Below, in pieces: positions 1-9,619 of a stretch of 64,000 bases of DNA. Position 1 is the stretch's first letter. Every line of letters starts with the position of its first letter. The notes beneath the pieces are model-generated. The model saw nothing but the letters and a program-made list of their open reading frames with translations. It was not told the origin of the DNA and did not search any database. The stretch spans positions 20,117 through 84,116 of the forward strand of contig JAJFLB010000021.1 in the NCBI GenBank assembly GCA_021772915.1. Reading direction: 5' to 3'. Source of the DNA: Gammaproteobacteria bacterium. GTDB taxonomy: Bacteria; Pseudomonadota; Gammaproteobacteria; Xanthomonadales; SZUA-36. A program made the translations under genes and the position numbers.

Positions 1-747
1 AAAGTTGCGTCGCACCAGTTCTGGCATGATTTCTGCAATATTTCCAACGAGCCCGACAGATACCGGGATCTCTGACCGGTCGATGATCTCCAATGCGTCA
101 TCGAGCTTATCGGTCATTTGGTCACAGTAGCCCGTTTTCACACGCCGCTGGATACGCGAAGGGTCTACCTCAACTGCAAGGCAATGACCTTCATTCATCG
201 TAATGGCAAGGGGCTGGGCACCGCCCATGCCACCCAGGCCTGCGGTGAGAGTCAAACGGCCACGTAAACTGTTATTGAAATGCTGTCTGGCACATTCGGC
301 GAAAGTCTCGTAGGTGCCCTGTACAATGCCCTGTGAACCAATATATATCCACGAACCGGCGGTCATTTGACCGAACATGGTCAGGCCTTTTTTCTCCAGG
401 TCCCGGAACACTTCCCAGGTGCCCCAACGGGGTACCAGGTTGGAATTGGCAATCAGAACACGTGGCGCCTCCTCGTGTGTATGAAAAACACCTACAGGTT
501 TGCCGCTTTGAATCAACAGTGTTTCATCATTCTCAAGACGTTTCAGTGTGACGATAATCTTCTTCAGAGACTCACGGTTTCGAGCGGCTTTACCGGTCCC
601 ACCGTAGACAATGAGCTCATCCGGTTTCTCTGCAACTTCCGGATCCAGATTATTCATCAGCATCCGCATCGCCGCCTCCTGGTGCCAGCCTTTGCAGGTT
701 AATTGGCAGCCGGTAGGTGCTTTCATTGGTGTGTGGGTTGCGTTCAT
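1..747 (-). CDS. hutU: Urocanate hydratase (urocanase), N-terminal part
   Basis: Converts urocanate to 4-imidazolone-5-propionate in histidine degradation, in the cytosol, with bound NAD+ as cofactor. The minus-strand frame is open to the window edge for 249 codons and begins [13 protein letters not shown]. Family signatures are visible: [11 protein letters not shown] near residues 40-50, [16 protein letters not shown] near 125-140 and [14 protein letters not shown] near 168-181. The family is usually about 555 residues, so the C-terminal part lies beyond the left edge. The ATG at 747 is preferred; an in-frame ATG at 726 is an alternative. No other hut gene is visible here. Identification is secure; the symbol assumes the usual histidine-utilisation role. 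Confidence 0.93.
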   Translation of the reverse strand, partial: MNATHTPMKAPTGCQLTCKGWHQEAAMRMLMNNLDPEVAEKPDELIVYGGTGKAARNRESLKKIIVTLKRLENDETLLIQSGKPVGVFHTHEEAPRVLIANSNLVPRWGTWEVFRDLEKKGLTMFGQMTAGSWIYIGSQGIVQGTYETFAECARQHFNNSLRGRLTLTAGLGGMGGAQPLAITMNEGHCLAVEVDPSRIQRRVKTGYCDQMTDKLDDALEIIDRSEIPVSVGLVGNIAEIMPELVRRNF

Positions 748-937
748 TGCGGTTCAGTCTTTATGCTTGTCAGAGTTGTCAGGATTATAACAGCGAAAGA
801 CACAGTAACCGTTGCGTTGTACCGGTGTCGGCGACCCGTTCATTTGGTAAAAAGTGAGCAGACGTATCTCCGGGAAGACGACGTTGCGACCCACCAACAG
901 TAACAGCTATGGGTAATAGCAAACGCGCGGAGTCAAA

Positions 938-1438
938 ATGTTGAAAAGTATCACGCCGAGAGCATGGAATCTGGTCGTTTTTCTGAGTTGTGCAATGTTG
1001 CTGGGTTTCGCCCTTTACAACCAATACGTTGACTTTCTTGAACCCTGTCCGTTGTGCATCCTTCAACGCCTTGCCTTTTTCTGGATGGGTTTGTTTGCAT
1101 TGCTGGCGGTGCTGCACAACCCTGCCCAAATGGGGCTGCGGGTTTACGCCTGGCTGATGACAGCAGGTGCATTATTTGGCGCCGCGATTGCGGCCCGGCA
1201 TGTCTGGTTACAAAACCTGCCAGCCGGTGAAGTACCTGAGTGTGGGCCCGGACTTAATTACATGTTGGATAATTTTCCACTACTGGAGGTTGTGGCGACG
1301 GTCATGAAAGGGTCAGGCAGCTGTGCTGAAGTAAAATGGACCCTCATGGGCATGAGTATGCCCATGTGGACATTTGTCTGGTATACCGGGCTTGGTCTGG
1401 GTACATTGTGGTTTACGTACCGAAAGACAAGACAATGA
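938..1438 (+). CDS. dsbB: Disulfide bond formation protein B
   Basis: Inner-membrane quinone reductase that reoxidises periplasmic DsbA. The 166-residue protein has four hydrophobic segments. A first periplasmic loop carries Cys37-Pro-Leu-Cys40 and a second loop carries Cys102 and Cys129, which are the two redox pairs expected of DsbB. The ATG at 938 follows a CGGAG ribosome-binding site. The stop codon sits one base before the preferred start of the DAHP synthase gene, so the two are probably co-transcribed. No dsbA is present in the window. The length matches the family. Confidence 0.93.
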   Translation: MLKSITPRAWNLVVFLSCAMLLGFALYNQYVDFLEPCPLCILQRLAFFWMGLFALLAVLHNPAQMGLRVYAWLMTAGALFGAAIAARHVWLQNLPAGEVPECGPGLNYMLDNFPLLEVVATVMKGSGSCAEVKWTLMGMSMPMWTFVWYTGLGLGTLWFTYRKTRQ

Positions 1439-1439
1439 G

Positions 1440-2831
1440 ATGGATGAAATGATCCAATCTACAAAGACTGGGGCTGACCCGTTAACGGGTCAGGACTGGA
1501 GCCCCAGCTCCTGGCAGGCACGGCAGGCAAAGCAACAGGCAAACTACCCGGACGCGGTGGCACTGCAGGATGCATTGGATGAATTATCCAGTTTGCCGCC
1601 GTTGGTCACGTCATGGGAAATCCTGACATTAAGGGAGCAAATAGCACAGGCGCAGAATGGCTCCAGATTTTTTCTGCAGGGTGGTGACTGTGCTGAGAAT
1701 TTTGCAGAGTGTAATTCAGAGGTCATCACCAATCGGCTAAAAGTGTTATTGCAAATGAGTTTGGTGCTAACCCATGGATTGCAGAAACCAGTAGTCCGGG
1801 TGGGACGCTTCGCCGGTCAATACGCCAAGCCGCGGTCATCAGATGTAGAGACCCGCGATGGTGAAACATTACCCAGTTACCGCGGTGACCTGGTGAATTC
1901 GTTTGAATTTACGCCTGCAGCCAGGCAACCTGACCCACGACGACTGATCCAGGGTCATGCAAGTTCATCCATGACAATGAATTTTGTCCGTGCCTTGGTC
2001 GATGGTGGTTTTGCCGATTTGCATCATCCCGAGTACTGGAATCTCAGCTGGGTTCAACATTCACCCTTAGCCGATGAGTTCCAGCGTCTGACCGACAGTA
2101 TCGGTCGGTCGGTCAACTTCATGGAGACCATTTCAGGCCGACGGGCGGGAAATATCAAAAGGGTAGACTTCTACACGTCTCACGAAGCCCTCCATCTGAA
2201 TTACGAACAAGCGTTAACCAGAAAAGTCCCGCGTCAGCAGGGATGGTTCAATCTTGCCACTCATTTTCCCTGGATTGGCATGCGCACAGCTGATCCTGAT
2301 GGCGCGCACCTGGAGTATTTCAGGGGCATACGCAATCCCGTTGGTGTCAAGTTGGGACCGGATTCCAATGCAGCAAGACTCCTGAATCTGATGGAGATAC
2401 TCAATCCGGGATCCGAGCCGGGGCGTTTGGTGCTGATCCATAGAATGGGTGCAGCCCATATTGAATCGCTATTGCCGCCCCTGATCAAAGCGGTACAGGA
2501 TTCAGGTCAGTCGGTTTTGTGGGTGTGTGATCCCATGCACGGCAACACGGAAACCACCGCCACGGGTGTAAAGACCCGGCGTTTTCGCAACGTCATGAAT
2601 GAAATGGAAACAGCCATTGAGCTCCATCACCAGCATGGTTCTCACCTGGGTGGGGCACACCTCGAACTGACGGGTGAAAATGTTACCGAGTGTACTGGTG
2701 GCGCGAGAAACCTGGATGAAACAGATCTAAACCGGGCCTACAAATCAATCGTCGATCCACGGCTCAATTATGAGCAGGCTTTGGAGTTGGCGATGTTGAT
2801 CGTGCGGAATTTCGAGAGACTGGCGCAATAG
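1440..2831 (+). CDS. Class II 3-deoxy-7-phosphoheptulonate (DAHP) synthase
   Basis: Condenses phosphoenolpyruvate with erythrose 4-phosphate, the first committed step to chorismate and aromatic amino acids; cytosolic. The 463-residue protein has the class II (plant/Mycobacterium-like) signatures FLQGGDCAE, RVGRFAGQYAKPRS, VCDPMHGNT and GGAHLELTGENVTEC; the Cys, His, Glu and Asp metal ligands fall within these blocks. The frame is open upstream to 1374, inside dsbB. The ATG at 1440 (MDEMIQSTK) is preferred because it directly follows the dsbB stop; the ATG at 1449 is also possible. Class II enzymes are unrelated in sequence to E. coli AroF/G/H. They often serve secondary metabolism, but this one may be the housekeeping enzyme. 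Confidence 0.92.
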   Translation: MDEMIQSTKTGADPLTGQDWSPSSWQARQAKQQANYPDAVALQDALDELSSLPPLVTSWEILTLREQIAQAQNGSRFFLQGGDCAENFAECNSEVITNRLKVLLQMSLVLTHGLQKPVVRVGRFAGQYAKPRSSDVETRDGETLPSYRGDLVNSFEFTPAARQPDPRRLIQGHASSSMTMNFVRALVDGGFADLHHPEYWNLSWVQHSPLADEFQRLTDSIGRSVNFMETISGRRAGNIKRVDFYTSHEALHLNYEQALTRKVPRQQGWFNLATHFPWIGMRTADPDGAHLEYFRGIRNPVGVKLGPDSNAARLLNLMEILNPGSEPGRLVLIHRMGAAHIESLLPPLIKAVQDSGQSVLWVCDPMHGNTETTATGVKTRRFRNVMNEMETAIELHHQHGSHLGGAHLELTGENVTECTGGARNLDETDLNRAYKSIVDPRLNYEQALELAMLIVRNFERLAQ

Positions 2832-2884
2832 TCTGAAAGTTCTGGAAAGTGGGATTAGCTGATACCCGGTGCGTACCTTAGCAG

Positions 2885-4720
2885 TCAGATTTCCTTTTTT
2901 TTGGCTGCACGACTGGCCGTTTTGCGCTCATGTTCCAGCAGATGCAGTTTACGAATGCGAATCGACTTTGGTGTTACTTCTACCAGCTCATCGTCCTGAA
3001 TAAACTCCAGCGCCTGTTCAAGCGTCATTATCTGAGGCGCTGTCAGCAGCACGTTGTCATCCTTGATGACGGTGCGGATATTGGTCAGTTGCTTGGCTTT
3101 CAGTGGATTGACTGTCAGGTCGTTGCCCCGGTTATGAATTCCTATGAGCTGACCCGCATAAACTTCGACGCCCGCCTCAATGATCATGCGACCACGGTCC
3201 TGAAGGTTGTACAAGGCATACGCTACAGACTTGCCGGTGCTGTTGGAAATCAATACACCGTTATTGCGGGTGGATATGGGGGCTGGATGATAGGGGCCAT
3301 AGTGCTCAAATGTATGAAACAGCAGCCCCGTACCGGCGCTTAGCGTGCGAAATTCCGACTGGAATCCAATCAGACCGCGTGCGGGTATGATGTAATCCAT
3401 TCGAAGTCGACCCTTGCCGTCGGGTTGCATGTCCTGCAACACGCCACGCCGATCCCCAAGACGTTCCATGACCGGGCCCTGGTAATCTGCTTGCAGATCC
3501 ACGACGAGTAATTCATAGGGTTCCTGTGTTTCGCCATCGACGGACTGCAGGATGACTTCGGGTCGGGAAATAGCCATTTCGTAGCCTTCCCTGCGCATGG
3601 TTTCAATGAGGATGGAGAGGTGCAACTCACCCCGCCCGGAAACACGAAACTTCTCTGCGTCCGCAGTTTCTTCAATCCGTAGTGCCACATTGTGGCTGGC
3701 TTCACGTAACAAACGTTCACGCAGTTGCCTGGAGGTCAGATACTTGCCTTCACGCCCGGAAAAAGGGGAGTTGTTGACCCTGAATGTCATGCTTATGGTG
3801 GGCTCGTCCACGGTCAATGGTGGTAGGGCTTCAAGTCGTTCGCGGTCGCACAAGGTGTCTGAGATACGCAGGTTTTCCACGCCGGTCACGGCGATGATGT
3901 CGCCCGCTGAAGCTATCTTGACCTCAATACGTTCAAGACCGACGAATCCAAGCACCTGTAAAATACGGGCATTGTGTTGCTCCCCGTAGCGGTCAATGAC
4001 CGTAATTCGTTGATTTGGCTTGACACTGCCACGTTGCACACGGCCAATGCCGATCACACCCACATAGGTGTTGTAGTCGAGGGTGGTAACCCGCATCTGG
4101 AAGGGGCCATCCATATCTACTTCCGGGGTCGGTACCTGGTTGACAATCGTTTCAAATAGCGGTGACATGTCCCCGTCACTGACAGTTTCTTCAGAACTGG
4201 CATAGCCGCGTAACGCAGACGCATAGACGACTGGAAAGTCGAGTTGCGTGTCAGTTGCTCCCAGCTGGTCGAAAAGCTCAAAAGTCTGGTCTAACACCCA
4301 ATGTGGTCGTGCCCCCTCGCGGTCCACCTTGTTGATGACGACAATCGGTCGAAAACCCATCTCGAACGCTTTTTGGGTAACGAATCGCGTTTGTGGCATC
4401 GGACCGTCGACTGCATCTACCAATAACAGTACAGAATCCACCATGCTCAGAATTCGCTCGACCTCGCCGCCAAAGTCGGCATGGCCCGGCGTGTCAACGA
4501 TATTGATGCGGTATTGCTGCTCACCCTGGGTCCAGTTAATAGCAGTGTTTTTTGAAAGAATGGTAATCCCACGTTCTTTTTCCAGGTCATTGGAATCCAT
4601 CACTCGGTCGGGCGTTTCAAAATGCTCTCCCAGGGTTCCGGATTGCTGCAGCAGTTGGTCGACGAGCGTGGTTTTGCCGTGATCAACATGGGCGATAATG
4701 GCGATATTTCTAAGTTGCAT
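2885..4720 (-). CDS. typA: Ribosome-associated translational GTPase BipA/TypA
   Basis: Elongation-factor-like GTPase that binds 70S ribosomes and helps 50S assembly and stress adaptation. The 611-residue protein has G1 AHVDHGKTT at residues 10-18, G3 DTPGHADFGGEV near 75 and G4 NKVD near 130, followed by EF-Tu-like domain 2, EF-G-like domains III and V, and a basic BipA-specific C-terminus (RIRKLHLLEHERK...). Length matches the family. The ATG at 4720 gives the canonical MQLRNIAIIAHVDHGKTT start. It is convergent with the DAHP synthase gene across a 53-bp gap. The 290 bp upstream, up to the end of pdxB, must hold its promoter. Confidence 0.96.
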   Translation of the reverse strand: MQLRNIAIIAHVDHGKTTLVDQLLQQSGTLGEHFETPDRVMDSNDLEKERGITILSKNTAINWTQGEQQYRINIVDTPGHADFGGEVERILSMVDSVLLLVDAVDGPMPQTRFVTQKAFEMGFRPIVVINKVDREGARPHWVLDQTFELFDQLGATDTQLDFPVVYASALRGYASSEETVSDGDMSPLFETIVNQVPTPEVDMDGPFQMRVTTLDYNTYVGVIGIGRVQRGSVKPNQRITVIDRYGEQHNARILQVLGFVGLERIEVKIASAGDIIAVTGVENLRISDTLCDRERLEALPPLTVDEPTISMTFRVNNSPFSGREGKYLTSRQLRERLLREASHNVALRIEETADAEKFRVSGRGELHLSILIETMRREGYEMAISRPEVILQSVDGETQEPYELLVVDLQADYQGPVMERLGDRRGVLQDMQPDGKGRLRMDYIIPARGLIGFQSEFRTLSAGTGLLFHTFEHYGPYHPAPISTRNNGVLISNSTGKSVAYALYNLQDRGRMIIEAGVEVYAGQLIGIHNRGNDLTVNPLKAKQLTNIRTVIKDDNVLLTAPQIMTLEQALEFIQDDELVEVTPKSIRIRKLHLLEHERKTASRAAKKKEI

Positions 4721-5010
4721 ATTGCACTGCTAATTCTGAGTTCATGGACATGGGCAACATTTTTGCCCTTGACAAATTCGTGCGCCTGGTGGCCCGGAGC
4801 CTATCTGAATAGTGCGGGGGACAGGTTACTCAGACAGGGTAATTTTCACTGTGGCAAGCGCGCGCAAGGTACACGTTTTGGTAGCCAAAAGCAATGTTTA
4901 TTCTGAAAAAACAGTATGATAAACGAAGGGTTTTACTGGGGCGGGTGATCCAAATGCTCTGCCGTAGCGCAGGACCGACGAGCTTGTTCGTCGGGAACCG
5001 TAGCAAGGCA
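4721..5010. other. Intergenic region between pdxB and typA
   Basis: No coding signal is seen in these 290 bp between two minus-strand genes. A short hairpin at 4975-4994 (CCGACGA stem, six-base loop, TCGTCGG) lies 17-36 bp past the pdxB stop. It has no T-run on the minus strand, so it could at most be a weak or Rho-assisted pdxB terminator. The rest presumably contains the typA promoter; no convincing -35/-10 pair was identified. Confidence 0.5.
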
Positions 5011-6141
5011 CTAGTTGCTGGTGGATATCCTGAAACCAAGTTGTTTCAACTTTTTGGCCATTATTCCGGACTCAACACCCAGATGGTGTGACTTGAACTC
5101 GCGTCGTTGAGGATAATTTGCCCTGATGGAATCAATATTTACGTGTTTGACCCCATCTCCCAAAGGACTGGCTGTTCGTAATGTGGCATCGTCCCTGGCA
5201 ACCGGGCAGCTGGATTGCAAGGCATGTTGTAGCACCTGACCGATACGGGCTGAGCTGTCAAAGCGCAGTTTGATTCTTCCATTGTCGCTGTTGGGTGAGC
5301 CGGTAACTTGCACGGAACTGTTTTGGCAAAAAGTTTTGTAAATCATATTGGTACCGGCCTGTTTGCCTTCCAGGCTATAGCCAGCTACATGGGGCGTGGC
5401 GACCGTTACTGCTTGCAGCAACTCCAGGTCTATGACGGGTTCATCTGGCCACACATCCAGCGCTGCGTGTAAGTGTCCTGAGTGAATCAATGCAAGCAAA
5501 GGGGTCCTGTCGACGACCCCTCCGCGTGATGTATTGACCAGAAGTGTCCCCGGACTTAGTTGTTGCAGCTGCCGCATACCAAACAGGCCTGTGGTCGGGT
5601 GCCGGCCAGTACCGGTCAGCGGGACATGTAAACTGACAATGCTGCTGGCACAGGCTTCCTGCATGGATACCAGCCCGTCGCTGCCCTGATCCATCAAAGG
5701 GGGATCACAGGCCACTACCGGTATGTCCAGGGCTTGCAACAACTGCTCAAGTCGCCGACCCACATTTCCACGGCCGATAATTCCGACGGTTTGCTGCTCG
5801 AGATCCAGTTGCAAACGTTCGCAGGCCAGCCACATCATGGCGAGCGCATATTGGGCGGCAGAATCTGCATTACAGCCGGGTGCGTGTGCCCAGCTGATGT
5901 TGTTCGCTTCCAGCCAGCCCGTATCCATGTGGTCAATGCCTATGGTCGCACTACCGACAAATCGTATACCGGTACCGCTCAGCAAACTCTCGTCAACCCG
6001 GGTGACGGACCTGACCAGCAGTACCTCTGCGTCTGCCAGATCGTCAGTGCAGATTTCCCGACCATTGAGAAACAAAACATCCCCGTGGCAGCCGAATGTT
6101 TCGGCCACCAGCGGCATATTTTTGTCAGCGATAATCTTCAT
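5011..6141 (-). CDS. pdxB: Erythronate-4-phosphate dehydrogenase
   Basis: Oxidises 4-phosphoerythronate to 2-oxo-3-hydroxy-4-phosphobutanoate in the DXP-dependent pyridoxal phosphate pathway; cytosolic. The 376 residues show the D-2-hydroxyacid dehydrogenase fold: an N-terminal substrate domain beginning MKIIADKNMPLV, the NAD-binding loop GRGNVGRRLEQLL near 125, NTSRGGVVD with the catalytic Arg near 205, PDEP, and TPHVAGYSLEGK with the catalytic His near 255. The C-terminal extension is the PdxB dimerisation region. It is divergent from the methylmalonyl-CoA operon. Length is normal. Confidence 0.94.
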   Translation of the reverse strand: MKIIADKNMPLVAETFGCHGDVLFLNGREICTDDLADAEVLLVRSVTRVDESLLSGTGIRFVGSATIGIDHMDTGWLEANNISWAHAPGCNADSAAQYALAMMWLACERLQLDLEQQTVGIIGRGNVGRRLEQLLQALDIPVVACDPPLMDQGSDGLVSMQEACASSIVSLHVPLTGTGRHPTTGLFGMRQLQQLSPGTLLVNTSRGGVVDRTPLLALIHSGHLHAALDVWPDEPVIDLELLQAVTVATPHVAGYSLEGKQAGTNMIYKTFCQNSSVQVTGSPNSDNGRIKLRFDSSARIGQVLQHALQSSCPVARDDATLRTASPLGDGVKHVNIDSIRANYPQRREFKSHHLGVESGIMAKKLKQLGFRISTSN

Positions 6142-6347
6142 TTCTTATGATGATTAATGTGATCCTGAACCATCTGAAGCGACGGTCTCGACCGGTGTCA
6201 AAACGGAGTATATTCCAACCTGGGTAACGGATTGAAGTGATATGGAGAAAGGCTCACGCGGTAGCATCGACTGAACCGGGTCGAGGCTTGCTTTCACGGG
6301 TGCTGCTGGCTATTCTCTATAGCCCTCAATACCCATGTGCGAGAGCT

Positions 6348-7337
6348 ATGCTTGCTTGCGATCAACAGGTCTTTTTTGTCTTTCCCGGACAGGGGTCACA
6401 GTACGTCGGCATGGGTAGCGATATCTGCAATGAATATGCTACCGCCAGGCACGTATACAAACAGGCCAGTGATGTACTTGGTTACGACGTGGCGGAACTT
6501 TCGTTCAATGATCCGAAGGACCAGCTTAATCAAACCCGATTTACACAACCTGCCTTGCTGGTACATTCCATCGCCTGTCTGAGAGTTTTTGAGGAATTAA
6601 CCGATGGATGTCTGAAACCGATTATGGTTGCCGGGCACAGTCTTGGCGAGTATTCGGCGCTGGTTGCCGCAAACGCCCTCAGTTTTCAAAGTGCACTCAA
6701 ACTCGTGCAAAAGCGTGGTGAGTTGATGGGCACCTTCGGGGAAGGTGAGATGGCCGCTTTTCCACTGGACATCGATACCATTCGGCCTATTGCGGAGCGT
6801 TATCACTGTGCCATCGCGGGCTGCAATTTACCTCAACAGACCGTTATTGGTGGTCGGGGCGATGATCTGACATTGGTGGAGAAAGAGGTTCAGGAAAAAT
6901 TTGCCCGCAAGCGGCCCCTGCGTTTGAAAACTGAAGGTGCTTTCCATACCTATTACATGGTCGAGGCGGCCCTTAACTACCGGACTCACCTGGAAGCCGC
7001 CCAACTTGATCCACCCGAGCTTAAGGTCTTGTCCAATTTCACCGGTGGGTACTATGAACCTGATGTGACGCAGATAAGGGCAAACCTGTTTTATCAATTA
7101 TTCCACCCGGTGTTGTGGCACCTGAATCTTCAAACGGCCATGGGTGATGGTATCAAAAAGATCTTTGAATTCGGCGGGGGAATCGGTACCGCCGCAGAGC
7201 CGGGCGGCAAGCGGCCAAACCTGGAAGGCATGATCAAAAAGAGTCTGCGTGCCTCAAGTTCTGAGGCAAGCTATGGATCAGCGATCAACTGTCAGTCCCT
7301 TGCAGAGCTGGTGGACGTCGTGCGAAGTTCTGATTGA
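6348..7337 (+). CDS. FabD-like acyl-carrier-protein (methyl)malonyltransferase
   Basis: Acyltransferase-fold protein of 329 residues. PGQGSQYVGMG near residue 13 and the nucleophile motif GHSLGEYSAL (Ser98) are intact. An Arg follows in KRGELM, and the His of EGAFHTYYM occupies the usual catalytic position. The family moves a malonyl (or methylmalonyl) group from CoA to an acyl carrier protein. Gene context is unusual: it opens the methylmalonyl-CoA operon, about 60 bp before the mutase, and not a fatty-acid synthesis (fab) cluster. The substrate could therefore be methylmalonyl-CoA, or the protein may clear mis-acylated species; this is inference. The frame is open back to a GTG at 6237. The ATG at 6348 after GAGAG is preferred because homology starts just after it. 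Confidence 0.8.
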   Translation: MLACDQQVFFVFPGQGSQYVGMGSDICNEYATARHVYKQASDVLGYDVAELSFNDPKDQLNQTRFTQPALLVHSIACLRVFEELTDGCLKPIMVAGHSLGEYSALVAANALSFQSALKLVQKRGELMGTFGEGEMAAFPLDIDTIRPIAERYHCAIAGCNLPQQTVIGGRGDDLTLVEKEVQEKFARKRPLRLKTEGAFHTYYMVEAALNYRTHLEAAQLDPPELKVLSNFTGGYYEPDVTQIRANLFYQLFHPVLWHLNLQTAMGDGIKKIFEFGGGIGTAAEPGGKRPNLEGMIKKSLRASSSEASYGSAINCQSLAELVDVVRSSD

Positions 7338-7400
7338 GGCATATTACACACTCCCTGACCGGGACGGTTTGCTTGGTGACAACCAAGGACGAGTACAGTG

Positions 7401-9554
7401 ATGACAGAATTTCCGAAATACACGCCTGAAGACTGGCGAGCGCTTGCCGGTAAAGAGTGCGGGGACAGACCCTTGAATGAACTGACCTGGGAAACCCCCG
7501 AAGGGATCCTGGTCAAGCCCCTGTATTCGGCAGAGGATCTCGAAAACCTGAAACACCTGGATTCCTTACCGGGCCTGGCGCCTTTTGTTCGTGGGCCCAA
7601 GGCGACCATGTATGCCGGGCGACCATGGACCGTGCGTCAATACGCAGGATTTTCCACGGCGGAGGACTCCAATGCTTTCTTTCACAGAAATCTTGAAGCG
7701 GGACAGACCGGCCTTTCCGTAGCGTTCGATCTGGCAACGCATCGCGGCTATGATTCGGATCACCCACGGGTGGAAGGAGATGTGGGCAAGGCAGGTGTGG
7801 CTATCGACAGTGTTTTGGACATGAAAATTCTGTTCGAAGCCATCCCACTGGACAAGATGTCGGTCTCGATGACTATGAATGGTGCTGTGTTGCCCGTCAT
7901 GGCCATGTTTATAGTCGCCGCCGAAGAGCAGGGTGTACCACCGGAGAAACTCGCTGGCACCCTGCAGAATGACATTCTGAAAGAGTTCATGGTTCGCAAC
8001 ACTTATATTTATCCACCCACGCCATCCATGCGAATAGTGTCGGATATCATCGCCTACGCTTCGGCAAACATGCCCAGGTTTAACCCCATATCCGTTTCTG
8101 GTTACCACATGCAGGAAGCCGGGGCCACCTGTGCACAAGAGTTGGCTTACACCATTGCCAACGGCATCGAGTATGTGCGTACAGCGATCAATAGCGGTCT
8201 TGATGTGGACGTTTTTGCCCCGCGGGTGTCATTTTTCTTCGCGACCGGTATGAATTTTTTTATGGAAGTGGCCAAATTGCGGGCTGCGAGGTTGCTCTGG
8301 TCAACACTCATGCAGGAGAAATTTGCCCCGCAAGACAGTCGCTCACTGATGCTTCGCACCCACTGTCAGACGTCCGGAGTCAGCCTGACCGCAAAAGACC
8401 CGTATAACAACATCATGCGCACCACGATTGAAGCCCTGGCAGCAATTCTTGGTGGTACACAATCGCTACATACCAATTCCTTCGATGAAGCACTCGCCCT
8501 GCCCACCGATTTTTCAGCACACATTGCCCGCAACACCCAACTGGTGCTGCAGGAGGAGACTGGCATCACCAATGTCGTGGATCCACTCGCAGGGTCTTAC
8601 TACGTGGAGAGTCTTACCAATGAGTTGGTCGTGGAAGCGCGTAAGCTCATCGACGAGGTTGAAGAGATGGGAGGTATGACCAGGGCGGTAGAATCTGGCA
8701 TGCCCAAGATGCGTATCGAGGAAGCTTCTTTGTTGCACCAGGCCCGTGTTGACCGTGGTGAAGAAACTATCGTGGGGGTCAACAAGTACCAGTTGGAAGA
8801 GGAGCCTCCCGTCGATATCCTGGATATTGACAACACCACCGTGCGCGAAACTCAAATCCGGCGTCTTGAAGAGGTCCGGGAAAGTCGGGACGAGACAGAG
8901 TGCACGAGGGCCCTCACTGCACTTAAACGGGGGGCTGAGGAGAGTTCAGAAAATCTGCTGGCATTAAGCATTGATGCAGCTCGTTCACGGGCTACGGTCG
9001 GTGAGATCTCAGATGCACTGGAAGAAGTCTACAGTCGTCACCGGGCTGTCACCCGTTCTGCTGCCGGGGTGTACAGGTCTGCATACCAGGACGACGGAAA
9101 TTTTGAAGCCATTCTACAGAAAGTGGATGACTTTGCCCGTGTCGAGGGACGTCAGCCACGAATGTTGGTTTGCAAGCTTGGCCAGGACGGACATGACCGC
9201 GGTGCCAGGGCGATTGCCACCGCATTCGCAGACATCGGTTTCGATGTTGATATCGGGCCCCTGTTTCAGACTCCGCAAGAGGTGGTGCGTGAGGCCATTG
9301 AAAACGATGTGCATGTAATCGGCATTTCGTCTCAAGCTGCAGGACATAAAACGCTGGTTCCACAGGTCATTGAGGGTTTGAAAGAGGCAGGGGCGGAGGA
9401 CATTATTGTCATCTGTGGTGGTGTCATACCGCCACAGGATCACGAAGAAATGCTGGCCTTTGGTGTGTCGGCCATTTACGGGCCGGGAACCAACATACTG
9501 ATAGCAGCCCACGATGTTCTCAGAATCATCCAGGAACATCGGCCGCCACGGTGA
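7401..9554 (+). CDS. Methylmalonyl-CoA mutase, single-chain
   Basis: Interconverts methylmalonyl-CoA and succinyl-CoA with adenosylcobalamin. The 717 residues hold an N-terminal TIM-barrel catalytic domain ([11 protein letters not shown] and [15 protein letters not shown] near 75-120) and a C-terminal cobalamin domain. The latter has the DGHDRG lower-ligand motif (His598) followed by [10 protein letters not shown] and [10 protein letters not shown]. Both halves are on one chain, as in homodimeric ScpA/MCM enzymes. The ATG at 7401 is preceded by AAGGAC; a GTG directly in front of it at 7398 is less likely. It lies in an operon with the carboxylase that supplies its substrate and the GTPase that protects it. 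Confidence 0.96.
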   Translation: MTEFPKYTPEDWRALAGKECGDRPLNELTWETPEGILVKPLYSAEDLENLKHLDSLPGLAPFVRGPKATMYAGRPWTVRQYAGFSTAEDSNAFFHRNLEAGQTGLSVAFDLATHRGYDSDHPRVEGDVGKAGVAIDSVLDMKILFEAIPLDKMSVSMTMNGAVLPVMAMFIVAAEEQGVPPEKLAGTLQNDILKEFMVRNTYIYPPTPSMRIVSDIIAYASANMPRFNPISVSGYHMQEAGATCAQELAYTIANGIEYVRTAINSGLDVDVFAPRVSFFFATGMNFFMEVAKLRAARLLWSTLMQEKFAPQDSRSLMLRTHCQTSGVSLTAKDPYNNIMRTTIEALAAILGGTQSLHTNSFDEALALPTDFSAHIARNTQLVLQEETGITNVVDPLAGSYYVESLTNELVVEARKLIDEVEEMGGMTRAVESGMPKMRIEEASLLHQARVDRGEETIVGVNKYQLEEEPPVDILDIDNTTVRETQIRRLEEVRESRDETECTRALTALKRGAEESSENLLALSIDAARSRATVGEISDALEEVYSRHRAVTRSAAGVYRSAYQDDGNFEAILQKVDDFARVEGRQPRMLVCKLGQDGHDRGARAIATAFADIGFDVDIGPLFQTPQEVVREAIENDVHVIGISSQAAGHKTLVPQVIEGLKEAGAEDIIVICGGVIPPQDHEEMLAFGVSAIYGPGTNILIAAHDVLRIIQEHRPPR

Positions 9555-9619
9555 GGCGTTATATTGGACTGTATTTGGCGTGTGTAGCACGAACCTGCGA
9601 GACAAAATGGTGAATAGGT

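Noticed and set aside
4975..4994. Intrinsic terminator of pdxB.
   Set aside because: The hairpin is real, but there is no T-run after it on the minus strand.
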